From contig NZ_PEBD01000002.1 of assembly GCF_002735905.1 (NCBI RefSeq), positions 1-64,000 of the forward strand: a stretch of DNA of 64,000 bases, in the 5' to 3' direction. Positions 1-8,967 of this stretch are shown in pieces. The position numbers were made by a program, and so were the translations under genes. Within the stretch, counting starts at the first letter, position 1. Each line of letters opens with the position of its first letter. The notes under the pieces are model-generated. The model did no database searches. It was not told the origin of the DNA and saw only the letters and a program-made list of their open reading frames with translations. The stretch comes from Williamsia muralis. GTDB taxonomy: Bacteria > Actinomycetota > Actinomycetes > Mycobacteriales > Mycobacteriaceae.

Positions 1-1
1 C

Positions 2-829
2 TCACCAGTTGAGTGTTTTGAGGACGAGGCGGCGCAGGGTGCGGGGGTTGTTGTCGATTTGGCCGACGCGGGCGTGTTGGACGGCGAGGTTGTTGAAGAG
101 GACAAGGTCGTTGTTTGTGTAGTGGTGCATGTAGGTGTTGGCGTCGTCGTAGATGGCCGCGAAGAGGGTTTGTAGGAGTTCTTCGCCTTCCTCGGATCGT
201 GGGCCGTACTCCACGATGTGGCTGGTGTTGAACTCGTTGACGAAGAGTGCCTTTTTGCCGCTGTGCGGCACGGTGATGACGATGGGGTGTTCGGTGGCTT
301 GGACGGTCGATAGATCCGCGTCCTCGGGGTAGTTCGACAGGCGCATGCGTTTTTGTTCGGCGTCGGTGTCGTTGGTGTCGAACATGTTGTAGGCGTGCAG
401 GTTCTCGATCTTGTCTTTGATGTCCTCGGGCAGGTTTTCGTAGGCGCGCACAGTATTGGCGAATGCAGTGGGCGGTGAGGTCGGTGAAACGTCCTGGGCG
501 TAGAGGCAGGTGCCTGCGGCGATGTCTTGGCGGTACGCACCGTCGTTGTGGAACAGCAGCCGGCGACTTCCCGCCAGCGATGGGTTGTTTTCGATGACGT
601 TGGACAGGTATTCCACTGTGGTGCCCCAGCGGAACGTGTGCAGCTCGCCCAGCGACGTGACGAACCGGTCCTGGTCTTCGTCGGCGAGTTCTTGCCCACG
701 CACCAGCACGAATCCACCGGTGTCGAAGGCCTCACGAAGGACCGAGATCTCCTCCTCGGTAAACGGCACGCTCATGTCGAGGTCGTGGAGTTCGACGCCC
801 ACAGGTGCGTCGAGGGGAATGGCTTTCAT
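2..829 (-). CDS. TauD/TfdA-family Fe(II)/2-oxoglutarate dioxygenase
   Basis: 275 aa. Probably hydroxylates or cleaves a small organic acid, sulfonate or ether with 2-oxoglutarate as co-substrate; the substrate cannot be read. The metal triad is visible: H94 and D96 in FHNDG, and distal H252 in AVQHAR, followed by an Arg cluster (R263-R267) for the 2-oxoglutarate carboxylate. The open frame extends 48 codons upstream, but the ATG at 829 has a good GGAAGG Shine-Dalgarno and gives the normal family N-terminus. It lies 130 bp downstream of the MmgE/PrpD gene on the same strand. The gap holds an imperfect palindrome (TACTGATC 899-906, GATCACAGTA 916-925) that could be an operator, so the two genes may be separately controlled. 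Confidence 0.85.
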   Translation of the reverse strand: MKAIPLDAPVGVELHDLDMSVPFTEEEISVLREAFDTGGFVLVRGQELADEDQDRFVTSLGELHTFRWGTTVEYLSNVIENNPSLAGSRRLLFHNDGAYRQDIAAGTCLYAQDVSPTSPPTAFANTVRAYENLPEDIKDKIENLHAYNMFDTNDTDAEQKRMRLSNYPEDADLSTVQATEHPIVITVPHSGKKALFVNEFNTSHIVEYGPRSEEGEELLQTLFAAIYDDANTYMHHYTNNDLVLFNNLAVQHARVGQIDNNPRTLRRLVLKTLNW

Positions 830-959
830 GGTGTTTTCCTTCCAAGGGAGGGGTATCGGTCCCGCGGGGAGGGGCATCCGCCGGGAGACGTTCAGCACTA
901 CTGATCGATGATGATGATCACAGTAAGCATCTTTGGGGTGATGTGCAACACCCACCCAC

Positions 960-2330
960 TCACACCGGACCAAGCAACTTGGTCAACGTTCTGATGTCGG
1001 AGAGGTTCTCGATGTCGCGCACGAGGCAAATGACTTCGTCGATGGAAGCTTCAGGAATGACCCCATCGGCATTTGCACGGAATTTGGCCTCGATGTCCTC
1101 GTCGGTCGCCGGCTGTGAAGTGTGACCGCGAAAGCCGTACTGCAGGCCTCCGTATGAGCGCCCGTTGTCCATGATGATCCGTACGTCGGCACTGAGCAAC
1201 GGGGCGTCGGACGCGAACTCCATTGCATAAGGGCGAACCTTGCTTCCGACGGCACGTACGTCGGGGTCGACCCACAATTGAGGGTCGAGGTAGTTCGCAG
1301 GCGCCGATCCCCCGGTTATGAGGCGGAGGGCGAGGGCAAACGTCAAGCTGAAATGAGCTCCCAGACTGTCGGTGGGCTGCGTGATATGCCCACCGTGCCC
1401 TACCGCGAAGGGCGGGAGGCCCACATTAATTGCCGTGATCCGACGCCAGTCGATCGGGTGCTCGGCCATGATGTCGGAAACGACCTGGAGGGCTGGAAGT
1501 ACGGTCCCAACACCAGGATTGAGCCGAAAGAATGTGTCGACAATATGCCACTTGTCCCACTCGGCGTCCATGGCCGCGACGTCGCTAACATCGGCCATCA
1601 GGCGAAACAGTCCGCTAGGCCCTTCGAAGATTGTCAACGGACCGGTCACCCCATCTGAAGCGAGCTGGACCGCCTCGATGCCTGCTCGAGCCGCGGAGCC
1701 TGTGTACTGACGCTTAACCTCGCCGCCTGTCCGGTCGTACTCCATGGGGCCTGACGCATCACCGGCGGCGATTCCGAATGCGTTTGCAAGTGTGGTAGGG
1801 GTCGCTCTGAGTATTGCTGCGGTGGCAGCGGCTGCCCCAAAGGGCCCCATGGCTCGCGGTGCATGCCATCCCCGGGCGAGCAGGGGCCGACTGACCACGG
1901 TTCCGAGTAACGACACGACCTGATGCCCAACGACAGTACCGAGCAGGACGTCTTCCCCGGGCCCGCCGTTGGCCTCGACAACTGCAAGAGACGTTGGAAC
2001 CATGATCGAGCCGGCATGCCACGGCAACATGTGGCAGTCGTCAAACTCCATGCTGGCGGCAAATGTCCCATTTACATAGGCGGCGCTCGACGTCGTTGTC
2101 CGAACGCCAGTACCGGTAATAGTAGCTTCGGGCAAGGAACAGGATCTTTCCACAAGGCGCCGCTGCGGCTGAACGTGGCGCAAGGTGGAACCGCGAATCT
2201 GAAGCCCGAGTGAATCGAGTATTAACCTCTTCGCATAGACCGTGACGTCAGACGGCAAGTCTGCGACTCGGCAGGTGGTCGCCCACTCAGCTAGACGCAC
2301 GGACACAGTTTTAGACGCAGAATCGACCAC
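960..2330 (-). CDS. MmgE/PrpD family protein (2-methylcitrate dehydratase-like)
   Basis: 456 aa. The family includes 2-methylcitrate dehydratase, cis-aconitate decarboxylase and related dehydratases or decarboxylases of branched dicarboxylic or tricarboxylic acids. The N-terminal block 'AKRLILDSLG', a central glycine-rich helical region (PHALGIAAG-type, here 'NAFGIAAGDASG') and the mixed C-terminal domain match the family, and the length is normal. The frame runs to an ATG at 2432, but the extra 34 residues look non-coding. A GTG at 2328-2330 has a perfect AGGAG at 2337-2341 with 6 nt spacing, so I use it. No other methylcitrate-cycle gene is near, so propionate catabolism is not supported by context and the substrate is unknown. 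Confidence 0.8.
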   Translation of the reverse strand: MVDSASKTVSVRLAEWATTCRVADLPSDVTVYAKRLILDSLGLQIRGSTLRHVQPQRRLVERSCSLPEATITGTGVRTTTSSAAYVNGTFAASMEFDDCHMLPWHAGSIMVPTSLAVVEANGGPGEDVLLGTVVGHQVVSLLGTVVSRPLLARGWHAPRAMGPFGAAAATAAILRATPTTLANAFGIAAGDASGPMEYDRTGGEVKRQYTGSAARAGIEAVQLASDGVTGPLTIFEGPSGLFRLMADVSDVAAMDAEWDKWHIVDTFFRLNPGVGTVLPALQVVSDIMAEHPIDWRRITAINVGLPPFAVGHGGHITQPTDSLGAHFSLTFALALRLITGGSAPANYLDPQLWVDPDVRAVGSKVRPYAMEFASDAPLLSADVRIIMDNGRSYGGLQYGFRGHTSQPATDEDIEAKFRANADGVIPEASIDEVICLVRDIENLSDIRTLTKLLGPV

Positions 2331-2734
2331 GATGTTCTCCTGGAATAAGACGGTAGAGTTTGATGTGAGCTGAAAAGCGATGTGCTGTAATAAGTTTGGT
2401 AGAAACCGTTGAAGAGCAAACGGCCTCGACACAGTGCTTTGAGAAGGGGACTCAGTTCTACTGGGGTGTGCGCACCGCTGTCAGACTGATCGCTGGGGCC
2501 GAACCAACCACGCCCGTTGGGGAGCTTGTATGAAGGGGCGCTGCACCTCCCTTAAATAGGCGTATAATATTCCTGCAATGTTCCTCACAACGTAGAACGA
2601 CTCACCCGATGTCGTCAAGGAAGAGGTGCCGCGATGAGCAGCCATGTCGACCGGGATACCGATGACGGCGCGCATTGGAGCGCTTCGTGTGGGCTTGCTT
2701 ATCGCAAGATACCGACAGAGCACATGGAGTCCTG
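2331..2734. other. Divergent intergenic region
   Basis: 404 bp between the GTG of the MmgE/PrpD gene and the small gene at 2735. Open frames here are short and unconvincing. A consensus-like minus-10 hexamer TATAAT is at 2563-2568 on the plus strand, without a clear minus-35 at the right distance. I see no RNA gene or repeat. Confidence 0.4.
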
Positions 2735-3040
2735 ATGAAGGCACCTCGGCCTGTGTCGTCAGAAGAACAGCGCATGATCGGCTTTGCGGCTCTGTGGGCG
2801 CCGTTTGGGTATGCGCCGACGGACGAAATATTCGTGACGTTCGGAATTTCTGCCACGGAGTTCGCAAGGAGGCTGCGGGAGGCTATGCGTGGAACAGCCG
2901 CGACTGGAAAAATGATGGAACTCCTCGAGGATCTCGAATGTACCAGTGATGAATTCAGTTGTGCCGCAACCTGTGCGCGTTTCGAGCCGCGGTCTGCAAC
3001 TGGCGCAACAGACAGTGAGGGCGCACATGACGGGCCGTAA
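2735..3040 (+). CDS. Small protein, weakly DUF3263-like
   Basis: 101 aa. The ATG at 2735 has a GGAG at 2726-2729 with 5 nt spacing; the frame is also open upstream to 2675 without a better start. Residues 8-50 have a pattern of an acidic helix, 'WAPFG', a hydrophobic stretch, 'FGISATEF' and 'RLREAM'. This recalls small actinobacterial DUF3263-type helix-turn-helix proteins. The C-terminal third is low-complexity and rich in Cys, Ala and Thr and may be partly degenerate. It sits just upstream of the monooxygenase pseudogene. A chance reading frame is the main alternative. Confidence 0.4.
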   Translation: MKAPRPVSSEEQRMIGFAALWAPFGYAPTDEIFVTFGISATEFARRLREAMRGTAATGKMMELLEDLECTSDEFSCAATCARFEPRSATGATDSEGAHDGP

Positions 3041-3191
3041 GTCGACTGCAAGGTTCTGGTATCAGAGCCCGACACTGCGGATGTCTAGACCGGCACAGAC
3101 CGGGGGCGCCGCGTCAGCCGCACATCCGTAACAGGTGCGCGATGCAACGTAAACGACGAGCAGTTCTTAGCTAAGGGAGGAGATTGGGTCG

Positions 3192-4172
3192 TTGCAGTTG
3201 GGACTCAAGTTCGACCTTCGAGCCCCGGAGTTCGGAACGCCGACCCCGGTGTTATACGAGCAAGCAATCGGTATGTGTGAGTGGGCCGACAAGAATGGAT
3301 TCGGTACGGTCCGCTTCATGGAGCACCACGGGAGCGAGGATGGCTAATGCCCGTCACCGCTGATCATCGGCAGCCGCCCCGTTGCGGCACGTACAAGCAG
3401 GGTGCGGATTCGGGCCCGCGCCTTCATATTGCCGTTGCACGACCCCGTTAGAGTCGCCGAAGACGTCGCCATGGTGGATCAAATTAGCGATGGCCGTGTC
3501 GAATTGGTAATTGGTGGCGGATATCTGCAGACCGAGTTCGCGATGTTCGGTAAGAGCCTCGCCGACCGGCCTTCCTTGGTGGAAGAGGGTATTGGCGCAC
3601 TGAGAAGCGCGTGGACCGGGTTGCCGTTCGTGTATCGGGGCCGGCCAGCGCGCGTCGGACTGAAGCCAGTGCAGTATCCCCATCCGCCTCTGTCGCTTGG
3701 CGGTTCGTCGGCTCCTGCGGCACGTCGCGCCGCCCGTCTCCAGCTGGGATTTGAGCCCACGAAAGCGCACCTCTTCCAGGCCTACGTCGAGGAGTGCTCG
3801 CGGTTGGGCGTGACACCCGGTCAACGGGCGCGGCCGATGATGACATCGAAGTTTCTCCATATATCGACTAATCCAGAGGCGAGCTGGCAGCAGCTGTTAC
3901 CGCATCTGCTCTACGACGCAAACGAGTATCACCGGTGGCTATCGGCCGAGTCGCCGAACAACAAACCCCTGGACGAGGGGGACCTGCGAGCGAGTGGGGA
4001 GTACTTGATCTTGACACCCGATGAATGTCTGGCGCGGGCAGAAGAACTGGGTGAAGACGGCCTACTTGAGTTCCACCCACTAGTCGGCGGGTTGGACCCG
4101 AAGTTGGGCTGGGCAAGTCTGACGCTGTTTGCGGCCGAGGTTATGCCAACGCTAGATTGCCGATCTCGCTAG
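3192..4172 (+). pseudogene. LLM-class flavin-dependent monooxygenase, interrupted by an in-frame stop
   Basis: Read through, this is a 326-codon luciferase-like (F420/FMN-type) monooxygenase. It starts at TTG 3192 behind AGGGAGGAG (3174-3182) with 'LQLGLKFDLRAPEF', then 'FMEHHGSEDG'. The codon that should be Tyr or Phe (GGC-TAC-TGC in relatives) is TAA at 3345-3347. The same frame then continues directly with 'CPSPLIIGS', 'ILPLHDPVRVAEDVAMVD' and 'VELVIGGGY' to a normal C-terminus at 4172. No frameshift is needed, so one base change made the stop at codon 52. Restart at GTG 3402 would give an N-truncated protein lacking the first beta-strands of the TIM barrel. A sequencing error or recent inactivation are both possible. 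Confidence 0.75.
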
Positions 4173-4412
4173 CGGCGAACCGGGCACCTCAAGGATGCAT
4201 CACGGAACACGCAACGCGACCCCATGCTCCCGCTCCGTTGATTTGTCGATGGCAGCCGTGAGAGTGGCAGTGTCGGAGTGTGACTCCCGATCGCAGATGT
4301 ACAGATCTAGCTGGAGCGATCGCCGAGGAACGCCGACGAAACGAGCCAGTGGGGGGCAGGCAACCTGCAAGATTCTGCATTGCACAAGCCCCCCCCACTG
4401 ACCGAAGCTGTG

Positions 4413-5582
4413 TTAGTCGACTCCCCATAGCGCTTTGAAGTCGCTTTGATAGTTCGTCGGTATCACCGGTACTTCAGTGCCGTCAGAAACGTTGTTCGAC
4501 GTCAGCACGGACAAGGGGTAGTTTCCGGGGTCCGGCTGTATCTGTTCGGAGGTGACGGCTCGCAGTATCGAATCAAACGACGCCCAACCCTGCATCACGG
4601 AGTTCTGGTTGACCCACCACGCATTTGAGCCGTTACGCAACGCGGCCATCGACTCAGCATCTGGCGAGGAACCGAAGATCCGTATGTCGTTGATCCCGGC
4701 CTGTTTTAGTGCCGGTGCGACTCCGTTGGCGAGGTTCCCGATCACCGTGAAGGCGTACTTTGTTGTGGGATCAGACTGCAACTTAGATACGATTGTGCTG
4801 GCTGTTTTTGGCGTGCCCAAGTCCTGGGGCTGAATTAGGCTCGACGACACTTTGCACTTCGGGCAGTTCGCTTTGACAGTGTCAGTGAATACCTGGTCGC
4901 CCTTCTCGACGATGGGAAACGGCAGGGTGAAGATGGCGACGTTACCGGCGCATCTTGAGTCTCGCATAAACCAATTCGCGTGCAGTCGACCAATCTCTTC
5001 GATCGTGACACCACCGTTGCTGACCGCGGCAAAGCCTGGGTATGACTCTGGTTGATCGACCACACTGGCCATGCCAACAACGATGCCGGCGGCTTTTGCG
5101 GCGTCCAACTGCTCCTGCATAGCGGCCGCTGGAAAGGCTTGGACCCAAATGGCAGTGGGCTTCGCACTGATGGCTTGGTCGAACTTTGCAAGCAAGTCTG
5201 GCACCGACCCGTCGAAGTTCAGATTCTTAGCGGACCAGCCAGCCGCCTTGGCGGCCTCGACGAACGCGTTGGAGCTCTCCTGCGCGGACGGGATGGGAGT
5301 AGTCAGCGCGATCGCCGACCCGCCTGCTGGAACAGGTTTGGTCAGTGGAGTGTATCGAGCCGGTGGAGACGCAGGAAGCGACGTCGGCAACTCATTCCAT
5401 GGCTCGAGGAACTTGTCTGCCGCCGCGATGCATTCCTGTGAACCAGCGCCAGCTGTCGAATCAGTGGTCGGGTCGTCAGTACACGCCGTAAGGCCAAGGG
5501 CCAGGACTACGGCCAGCGAAGCGGCGGTTGCAACCCGTTTTCGAAAGTCACGGCCGTTCTGCACGCGTGAACCCAGTTTCAT
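4413..5582 (-). CDS. Substrate-binding lipoprotein of a sugar-type ABC importer (RbsB/Peripla_BP_4 fold)
   Basis: 389 aa. The N-terminus has Lys/Arg residues, a hydrophobic stretch and the lipobox LTAC with Cys34, so it is a membrane-anchored extracellular binding protein. The body has the two-lobed type I binding-protein fold: 'PSAQESSNAFVEAAKAAGW', a central 'AIWVQAFPAAAMQEQLDAAKAAG', and a C-terminal 'FGSSPDAESMAALRNG'. The ATG at 5582 has AAGGAGG with 7 nt spacing; an upstream in-frame Met is not needed. No ABC ATPase or permease gene is adjacent, so it is an orphan within this window and may work with a distant transporter or as a sensor. The ligand is unknown. Confidence 0.8.
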   Translation of the reverse strand: MKLGSRVQNGRDFRKRVATAASLAVVLALGLTACTDDPTTDSTAGAGSQECIAAADKFLEPWNELPTSLPASPPARYTPLTKPVPAGGSAIALTTPIPSAQESSNAFVEAAKAAGWSAKNLNFDGSVPDLLAKFDQAISAKPTAIWVQAFPAAAMQEQLDAAKAAGIVVGMASVVDQPESYPGFAAVSNGGVTIEEIGRLHANWFMRDSRCAGNVAIFTLPFPIVEKGDQVFTDTVKANCPKCKVSSSLIQPQDLGTPKTASTIVSKLQSDPTTKYAFTVIGNLANGVAPALKQAGINDIRIFGSSPDAESMAALRNGSNAWWVNQNSVMQGWASFDSILRAVTSEQIQPDPGNYPLSVLTSNNVSDGTEVPVIPTNYQSDFKALWGVD

Positions 5583-6231
5583 AGAAGTGCCTCCTTCGTG
5601 TTGTGGCAGGTGGTGGTACTGCGGGCTGGAGACTTCCGCGGGCCAGCGTTTACCGGACGGTTGCCCAGCGCGCGATGGGCACATTGTAAGGACGAACTAT
5701 TACTACCATGCGCATAATAGTAACGTGTGAGAGTGCTCACCTCAACCACTAAATGTTGTGCCTATCACAAGTGTCGCCCGATGAGCCCTGTCTATCTGCG
5801 GTTTGCGGGCCGACCGCGTACAGGACTGGAAAGATCCGTTCGAAGCAACTGGTCTGGCTCTAGAATGCCGCCGGTTGTCAACCACAACGGGTGTTGGGTT
5901 CGGGCACCACATCAATGGCCAGGATGGGGCCATGCCTTGAAACACGTGGCCGAGTCGACTATGAAGGCTTGACCGGCGCAAACCGAGATCGCGTCCATCG
6001 AAAAGCGGAAAGTCGCCGCGCTGCCCGGAAGGATTCCGCGCCAGTACTTTCGGTTCACGTCAACCATGAGCTTCGACCTGCCGAGGCCGTGGTCTTGATG
6101 CCGCGCGAAAGGCCGGTTTGATTGTCGGTGGCTGTTGGTAGGTTCAGCCCGTGGTAGGTGCGTCACGCCCAGATCGTTCGCCGCTGTCGCCTAGGGTGCA
6201 CAGTGGGGTTCGGTCAGCGGAGGATGATGAC
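5583..6231. other. Intergenic region between the binding protein and the recombinase cassette
   Basis: About 650 bp without a convincing gene. The short open frames on both strands (about 80 codons) lack family-like sequence and Shine-Dalgarno signals. It contains the inverted repeat at 5696-5721. This is the left boundary of the recombinase island; I could not identify an attachment-site repeat in it by eye. Confidence 0.4.
5696..5721. promoter_or_regulatory. Inverted repeat upstream of the orphan binding-protein gene
   Basis: Perfect 7-bp arms ACTATTA (5696-5702) and TAATAGT (5715-5721) are separated by 12 bp. The site is about 115 bp upstream of the start of the binding-protein gene on the minus strand and is AT-rich against a GC-rich background. 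It is a plausible regulator operator; the protein is unknown. Confidence 0.35.
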
Positions 6232-6624
6232 GTGACGGTGGCGGTCAGCATGCGCGCTGAGTTGCGCGATGCGGTGGTGGGTGACTGCCCTGCGTGGTTG
6301 AAGGCCGCGTTCGTCGGCATGTATCCCGATGACACCGTTATGTGGCCGATTGTGGATGCGCCGACGGTGCTGGCGTCTGAGGACGAATGGGACTGGATTA
6401 CCGAGCACCTTGCGGTTGTTGCCGGCGCTGTCGATCACACGCTGAGCTTGCTGCCTGAGGTTCGTGCTGGCTGGTGGCTGGTGTGCACGTATTCGACTGC
6501 CGCCGAGCACTTCCTGGTGTCGACGACAGCCCCTACTGCCACTGCGATGGCATTGGGCTCGGTCGTACTGTTCTCCCGCCCCCCAGCAACCGACGCCATG
6601 GCGCCGACAGGTGTTGTGGCGTGA
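6232..6624 (+). CDS. Unknown small protein, first gene of the recombinase cassette
   Basis: 130 aa, no family recognised. The GTG at 6232 has GGAGG (6219-6223) with 8 nt spacing and is preferred over the upstream GTG at 6151. The protein has an acidic middle part ('PDDTVMWPIVDAP', 'EDEWDWITEHLAVVAG') and an Ala/Thr/Val-rich C-terminal half. There is no signal peptide and no zinc motif. Its stop overlaps the GTG of the recombinase by 4 bp (GTGA), which implies translational coupling and a shared function. It could be an accessory or directionality factor, but no helix-turn-helix is obvious. Confidence 0.6.
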   Translation: MTVAVSMRAELRDAVVGDCPAWLKAAFVGMYPDDTVMWPIVDAPTVLASEDEWDWITEHLAVVAGAVDHTLSLLPEVRAGWWLVCTYSTAAEHFLVSTTAPTATAMALGSVVLFSRPPATDAMAPTGVVA

Positions 6625-7772
6625 CGGAGTTACTGTCCACGTCTGGGACTGTTGCCTCGCTGACAGTATCGGCGGACGTGTTGCAGCGGGTCGAAACCTC
6701 GCTGCTTGATACCCGGGCACCGTCGACGCGGCGGAATTACACGCGGGCGTGGTCGGTGTTCGAAGAGTACTGCCGCCGGCACGGTCATCAGGCGTTGCCG
6801 GCGCATCCGCATGTGGTGGCTGATTACCTTCTGGCGCTGGAGAACACCGTTGATGTGCGCGGTCATGCGGCGTATTCGATGTCGGCGATCGAGGGTGCGG
6901 CGGCGGCGATCAAGTTCGTCCACAAAGCCCACTCACCTAGCCAGCACACAACGCGGGATGAGACGCCGTTGTGGTTGAGCCCGGTAGTGGCGGGGACGTT
7001 GTCGGCGATCCGCCGCCGCGGCGCAGCCAGCGGGCGCCGGCCCCGCCAACCCGAAGAACCGTTGGATTTGGTGGATTTGCGGGCGATGGTGCACACCGCC
7101 CGCACGTCGGCGACGACGTGGCGTACCAAGCTGCGGGAGCGCCGCGACACCGCCGCGTTGGTGCTGGGGTGGGCCGGTGCGATGCGCCGCTCGGAGATTG
7201 TGGGTTTGGCGGTGGGGGATGTGCGGCGGACCCGCGATGGCTGGATCATCACCGTCCGCAAGTCGAAGACCGATCAGGACGGGACGGGTCAACGCAAAGC
7301 CCTCCCGACCGGGGAACATCTCGAAACGTGCGGGCCGTGTGCGTATGTGCGGTGGCTGCACTGCCACGCCGCCTTCGACAGGTTGGGGCGGGCGGGGTTG
7401 ATTCGGCTGTTAGCGGCTGACCGCCCGCACGAGCAGCATGTCTGCGCCGGCCCGCTGCCGGAGGTGCCGGCCGGATCGGATGTGTTTCGGTCGGTGACCG
7501 CGGCCAGTGACCTCGCCGCCACCGCCCCCGCCGGTCAACTCATCCACACCCTGGTCCGCAAACGGTTGGCGGCGGCCCGCCCCGATCTGGACATCACCCG
7601 CTACGGGGCGCACAGCCTGCGCGCCGGGTTCGTGACCGAAGCTTTTCGCACCGGCCACGAACCGACCACCATCATGAAACAGACCGGCCACAAATCTGTC
7701 GAGTCGTTGCTGAATTATGCCCGGGACAACAACATTCACGTTCAGAACGCCGCCACCACCATCGGCATGTGA
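6621..7772 (+). CDS. Tyrosine recombinase/integrase, catalytically complete
   Basis: 383 aa from the GTG at 6621. The N-terminal SAM-like core-binding domain is seen around 'APSTRRNYTRAWSVFEEYC' (about residues 33-52). The catalytic domain has all box residues: R189 in AMRRSEI, a Lys in the 'RKSKTD' beta-hairpin, H331 and R334 in AHSLRAG, H357 in TGHKS, and nucleophile Tyr366 in LNYAR. It is a phage/XerD-type enzyme for site-specific DNA strand exchange. It overlaps the preceding small gene by 4 bp and lies 4 nt before a second recombinase-like gene, forming a three-gene transcription unit. No tRNA or direct repeat marking an attachment site was found next to it. Confidence 0.9.
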   Translation: MTELLSTSGTVASLTVSADVLQRVETSLLDTRAPSTRRNYTRAWSVFEEYCRRHGHQALPAHPHVVADYLLALENTVDVRGHAAYSMSAIEGAAAAIKFVHKAHSPSQHTTRDETPLWLSPVVAGTLSAIRRRGAASGRRPRQPEEPLDLVDLRAMVHTARTSATTWRTKLRERRDTAALVLGWAGAMRRSEIVGLAVGDVRRTRDGWIITVRKSKTDQDGTGQRKALPTGEHLETCGPCAYVRWLHCHAAFDRLGRAGLIRLLAADRPHEQHVCAGPLPEVPAGSDVFRSVTAASDLAATAPAGQLIHTLVRKRLAAARPDLDITRYGAHSLRAGFVTEAFRTGHEPTTIMKQTGHKSVESLLNYARDNNIHVQNAATTIGM

Positions 7773-7776
7773 CCCC

Positions 7777-8820
7777 ATGGCCAGCTACCAGCCACCAGCC
7801 GCAGGTTCAGACAACGATCTGTTGTCTCGGTTGCCGCGGTCCTACCGCGGGGACTGGCAGTTGTACACCGATTGGTGCACCGCGTTCGATGTCGACGCGC
7901 TGGGGTCGTCGGCGCTTACGACGGCCCGGTACCTGCATTTTGAGCCTGATCGGTCGCGGGCCACGCTGCGCCGCCGGGTTTCGGCCATCAATACTGCACA
8001 CCGCCTGACCGGACGGACTCCGCCGGGCACGATCACCGCGGTCCGCACCCTGCTCTCGGCCCGAGAACGCCACCAGCACACGGCAGTCCAGGCGATACCG
8101 CGGTTGCCGACGTTTGGGTGGCCGGCCGGGTTGTTCGGCCGCCGCGACGCCCTCATCCTGACCTTGGTCTGCCGACTCGGGATCCCAGTCGGTGAGGTAG
8201 GGGACTTGCGGTGCGGGGACATCACCGCCGACCCGGTCGACGGCACTGTGCACATCGGCGGACACCACCTCCTCACTGCCGCGCCGGAGCTGGATGAGCG
8301 ATACGGGCCGTACGCGGTCTGGCTGCGCTGGGCCCGGCTGCGGGACCTCACCCTGCGCCGGCCTTCACCGCTGTCGTGGGCACCGGTTCTCCATCAAGCA
8401 CCGGTACGGCCACCACATATCACGGTGGTCACCTATGAGCCCGCTGATCCCGACGCCGTCCTTTTGCCGGCGTTTGACCGGTGGGGCAACCCAACCGCAC
8501 CCATCGGCGACACCACCACTGGCCTGTCGCCGCGGGCGGTGTCGGCGATCCTGGCAACCCACCTACGCGCGACCGGCAGGCCCGTCACCGACCGGGCACT
8601 GTGGGCACAGGCCCTTACCGATCGCCACACCCCACCCACCGAACCCGCCAGCGTCCCCACCCCTGTCGTCGATCTCCCGGACACCTATGACGATGGGGTG
8701 TTCGCCCGCCGGCGTGCCAACACCGACCTGGGCGACCTCGACGACATCTTCACCGCTCTGGACCAGCAGACCGCTGCACTGCTGCAGCGCACCGAACACC
8801 TCCTCGCACAGATCGAGTAA
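7777..8820 (+). CDS. Degenerate tyrosine recombinase-like protein
   Basis: 347 aa from ATG 7777, 4 nt after the active recombinase and without its own Shine-Dalgarno, so probably coupled. The N-terminal part resembles a core-binding domain ('SYRGDWQLYTDWCTAFDVD', then an Arg-rich helix). The segment 'RRDALILTLVCRLGIPVGEV' aligns with recombinase box I (usual G-x-R-x-S-E), but the catalytic Arg is Pro137. The His-x-x-Arg, Gly-His and Tyr boxes are absent. The C-terminus is a predicted coiled-coil-like helix ('DDIFTALDQQTAALLQRTEHLLAQIE' region, about 327-347). I infer a DNA-binding or architectural partner of the active enzyme rather than an enzyme. Confidence 0.65.
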   Translation: MASYQPPAAGSDNDLLSRLPRSYRGDWQLYTDWCTAFDVDALGSSALTTARYLHFEPDRSRATLRRRVSAINTAHRLTGRTPPGTITAVRTLLSARERHQHTAVQAIPRLPTFGWPAGLFGRRDALILTLVCRLGIPVGEVGDLRCGDITADPVDGTVHIGGHHLLTAAPELDERYGPYAVWLRWARLRDLTLRRPSPLSWAPVLHQAPVRPPHITVVTYEPADPDAVLLPAFDRWGNPTAPIGDTTTGLSPRAVSAILATHLRATGRPVTDRALWAQALTDRHTPPTEPASVPTPVVDLPDTYDDGVFARRRANTDLGDLDDIFTALDQQTAALLQRTEHLLAQIE

Positions 8821-8967
8821 GACCACACGGTCGGGGCGTGGAACGCCAAGAGGAGGCGAGACAGGGTTGGCGTACCGAGCCGGTCGGGACCGCCGCACGT
8901 GCCGGGCCCGCGCCGGGAGTGGCCGGGATATCGGTTGTGTTTTACACTGTGATTGGAGGTGTTGGAT

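Noticed and set aside
960-2432. Longer MmgE/PrpD start at 2432
   Set aside because: The extra 34 residues are not family-like, while the GTG at 2330 has a perfect AGGAG 6 nt upstream.
2563-2568. TATAAT hexamer as a firm promoter
   Set aside because: No minus-35 at 16-18 bp, so only mentioned in the intergenic entry.
2602-3075. 157-codon minus-strand open frame
   Set aside because: Ser/Arg-rich translation without family features, antisense to the better supported small gene at 2735-3040.
6151-6231. Upstream GTG start for the first recombinase-cassette gene
   Set aside because: No Shine-Dalgarno, whereas GTG 6232 has GGAGG at 8 nt spacing.
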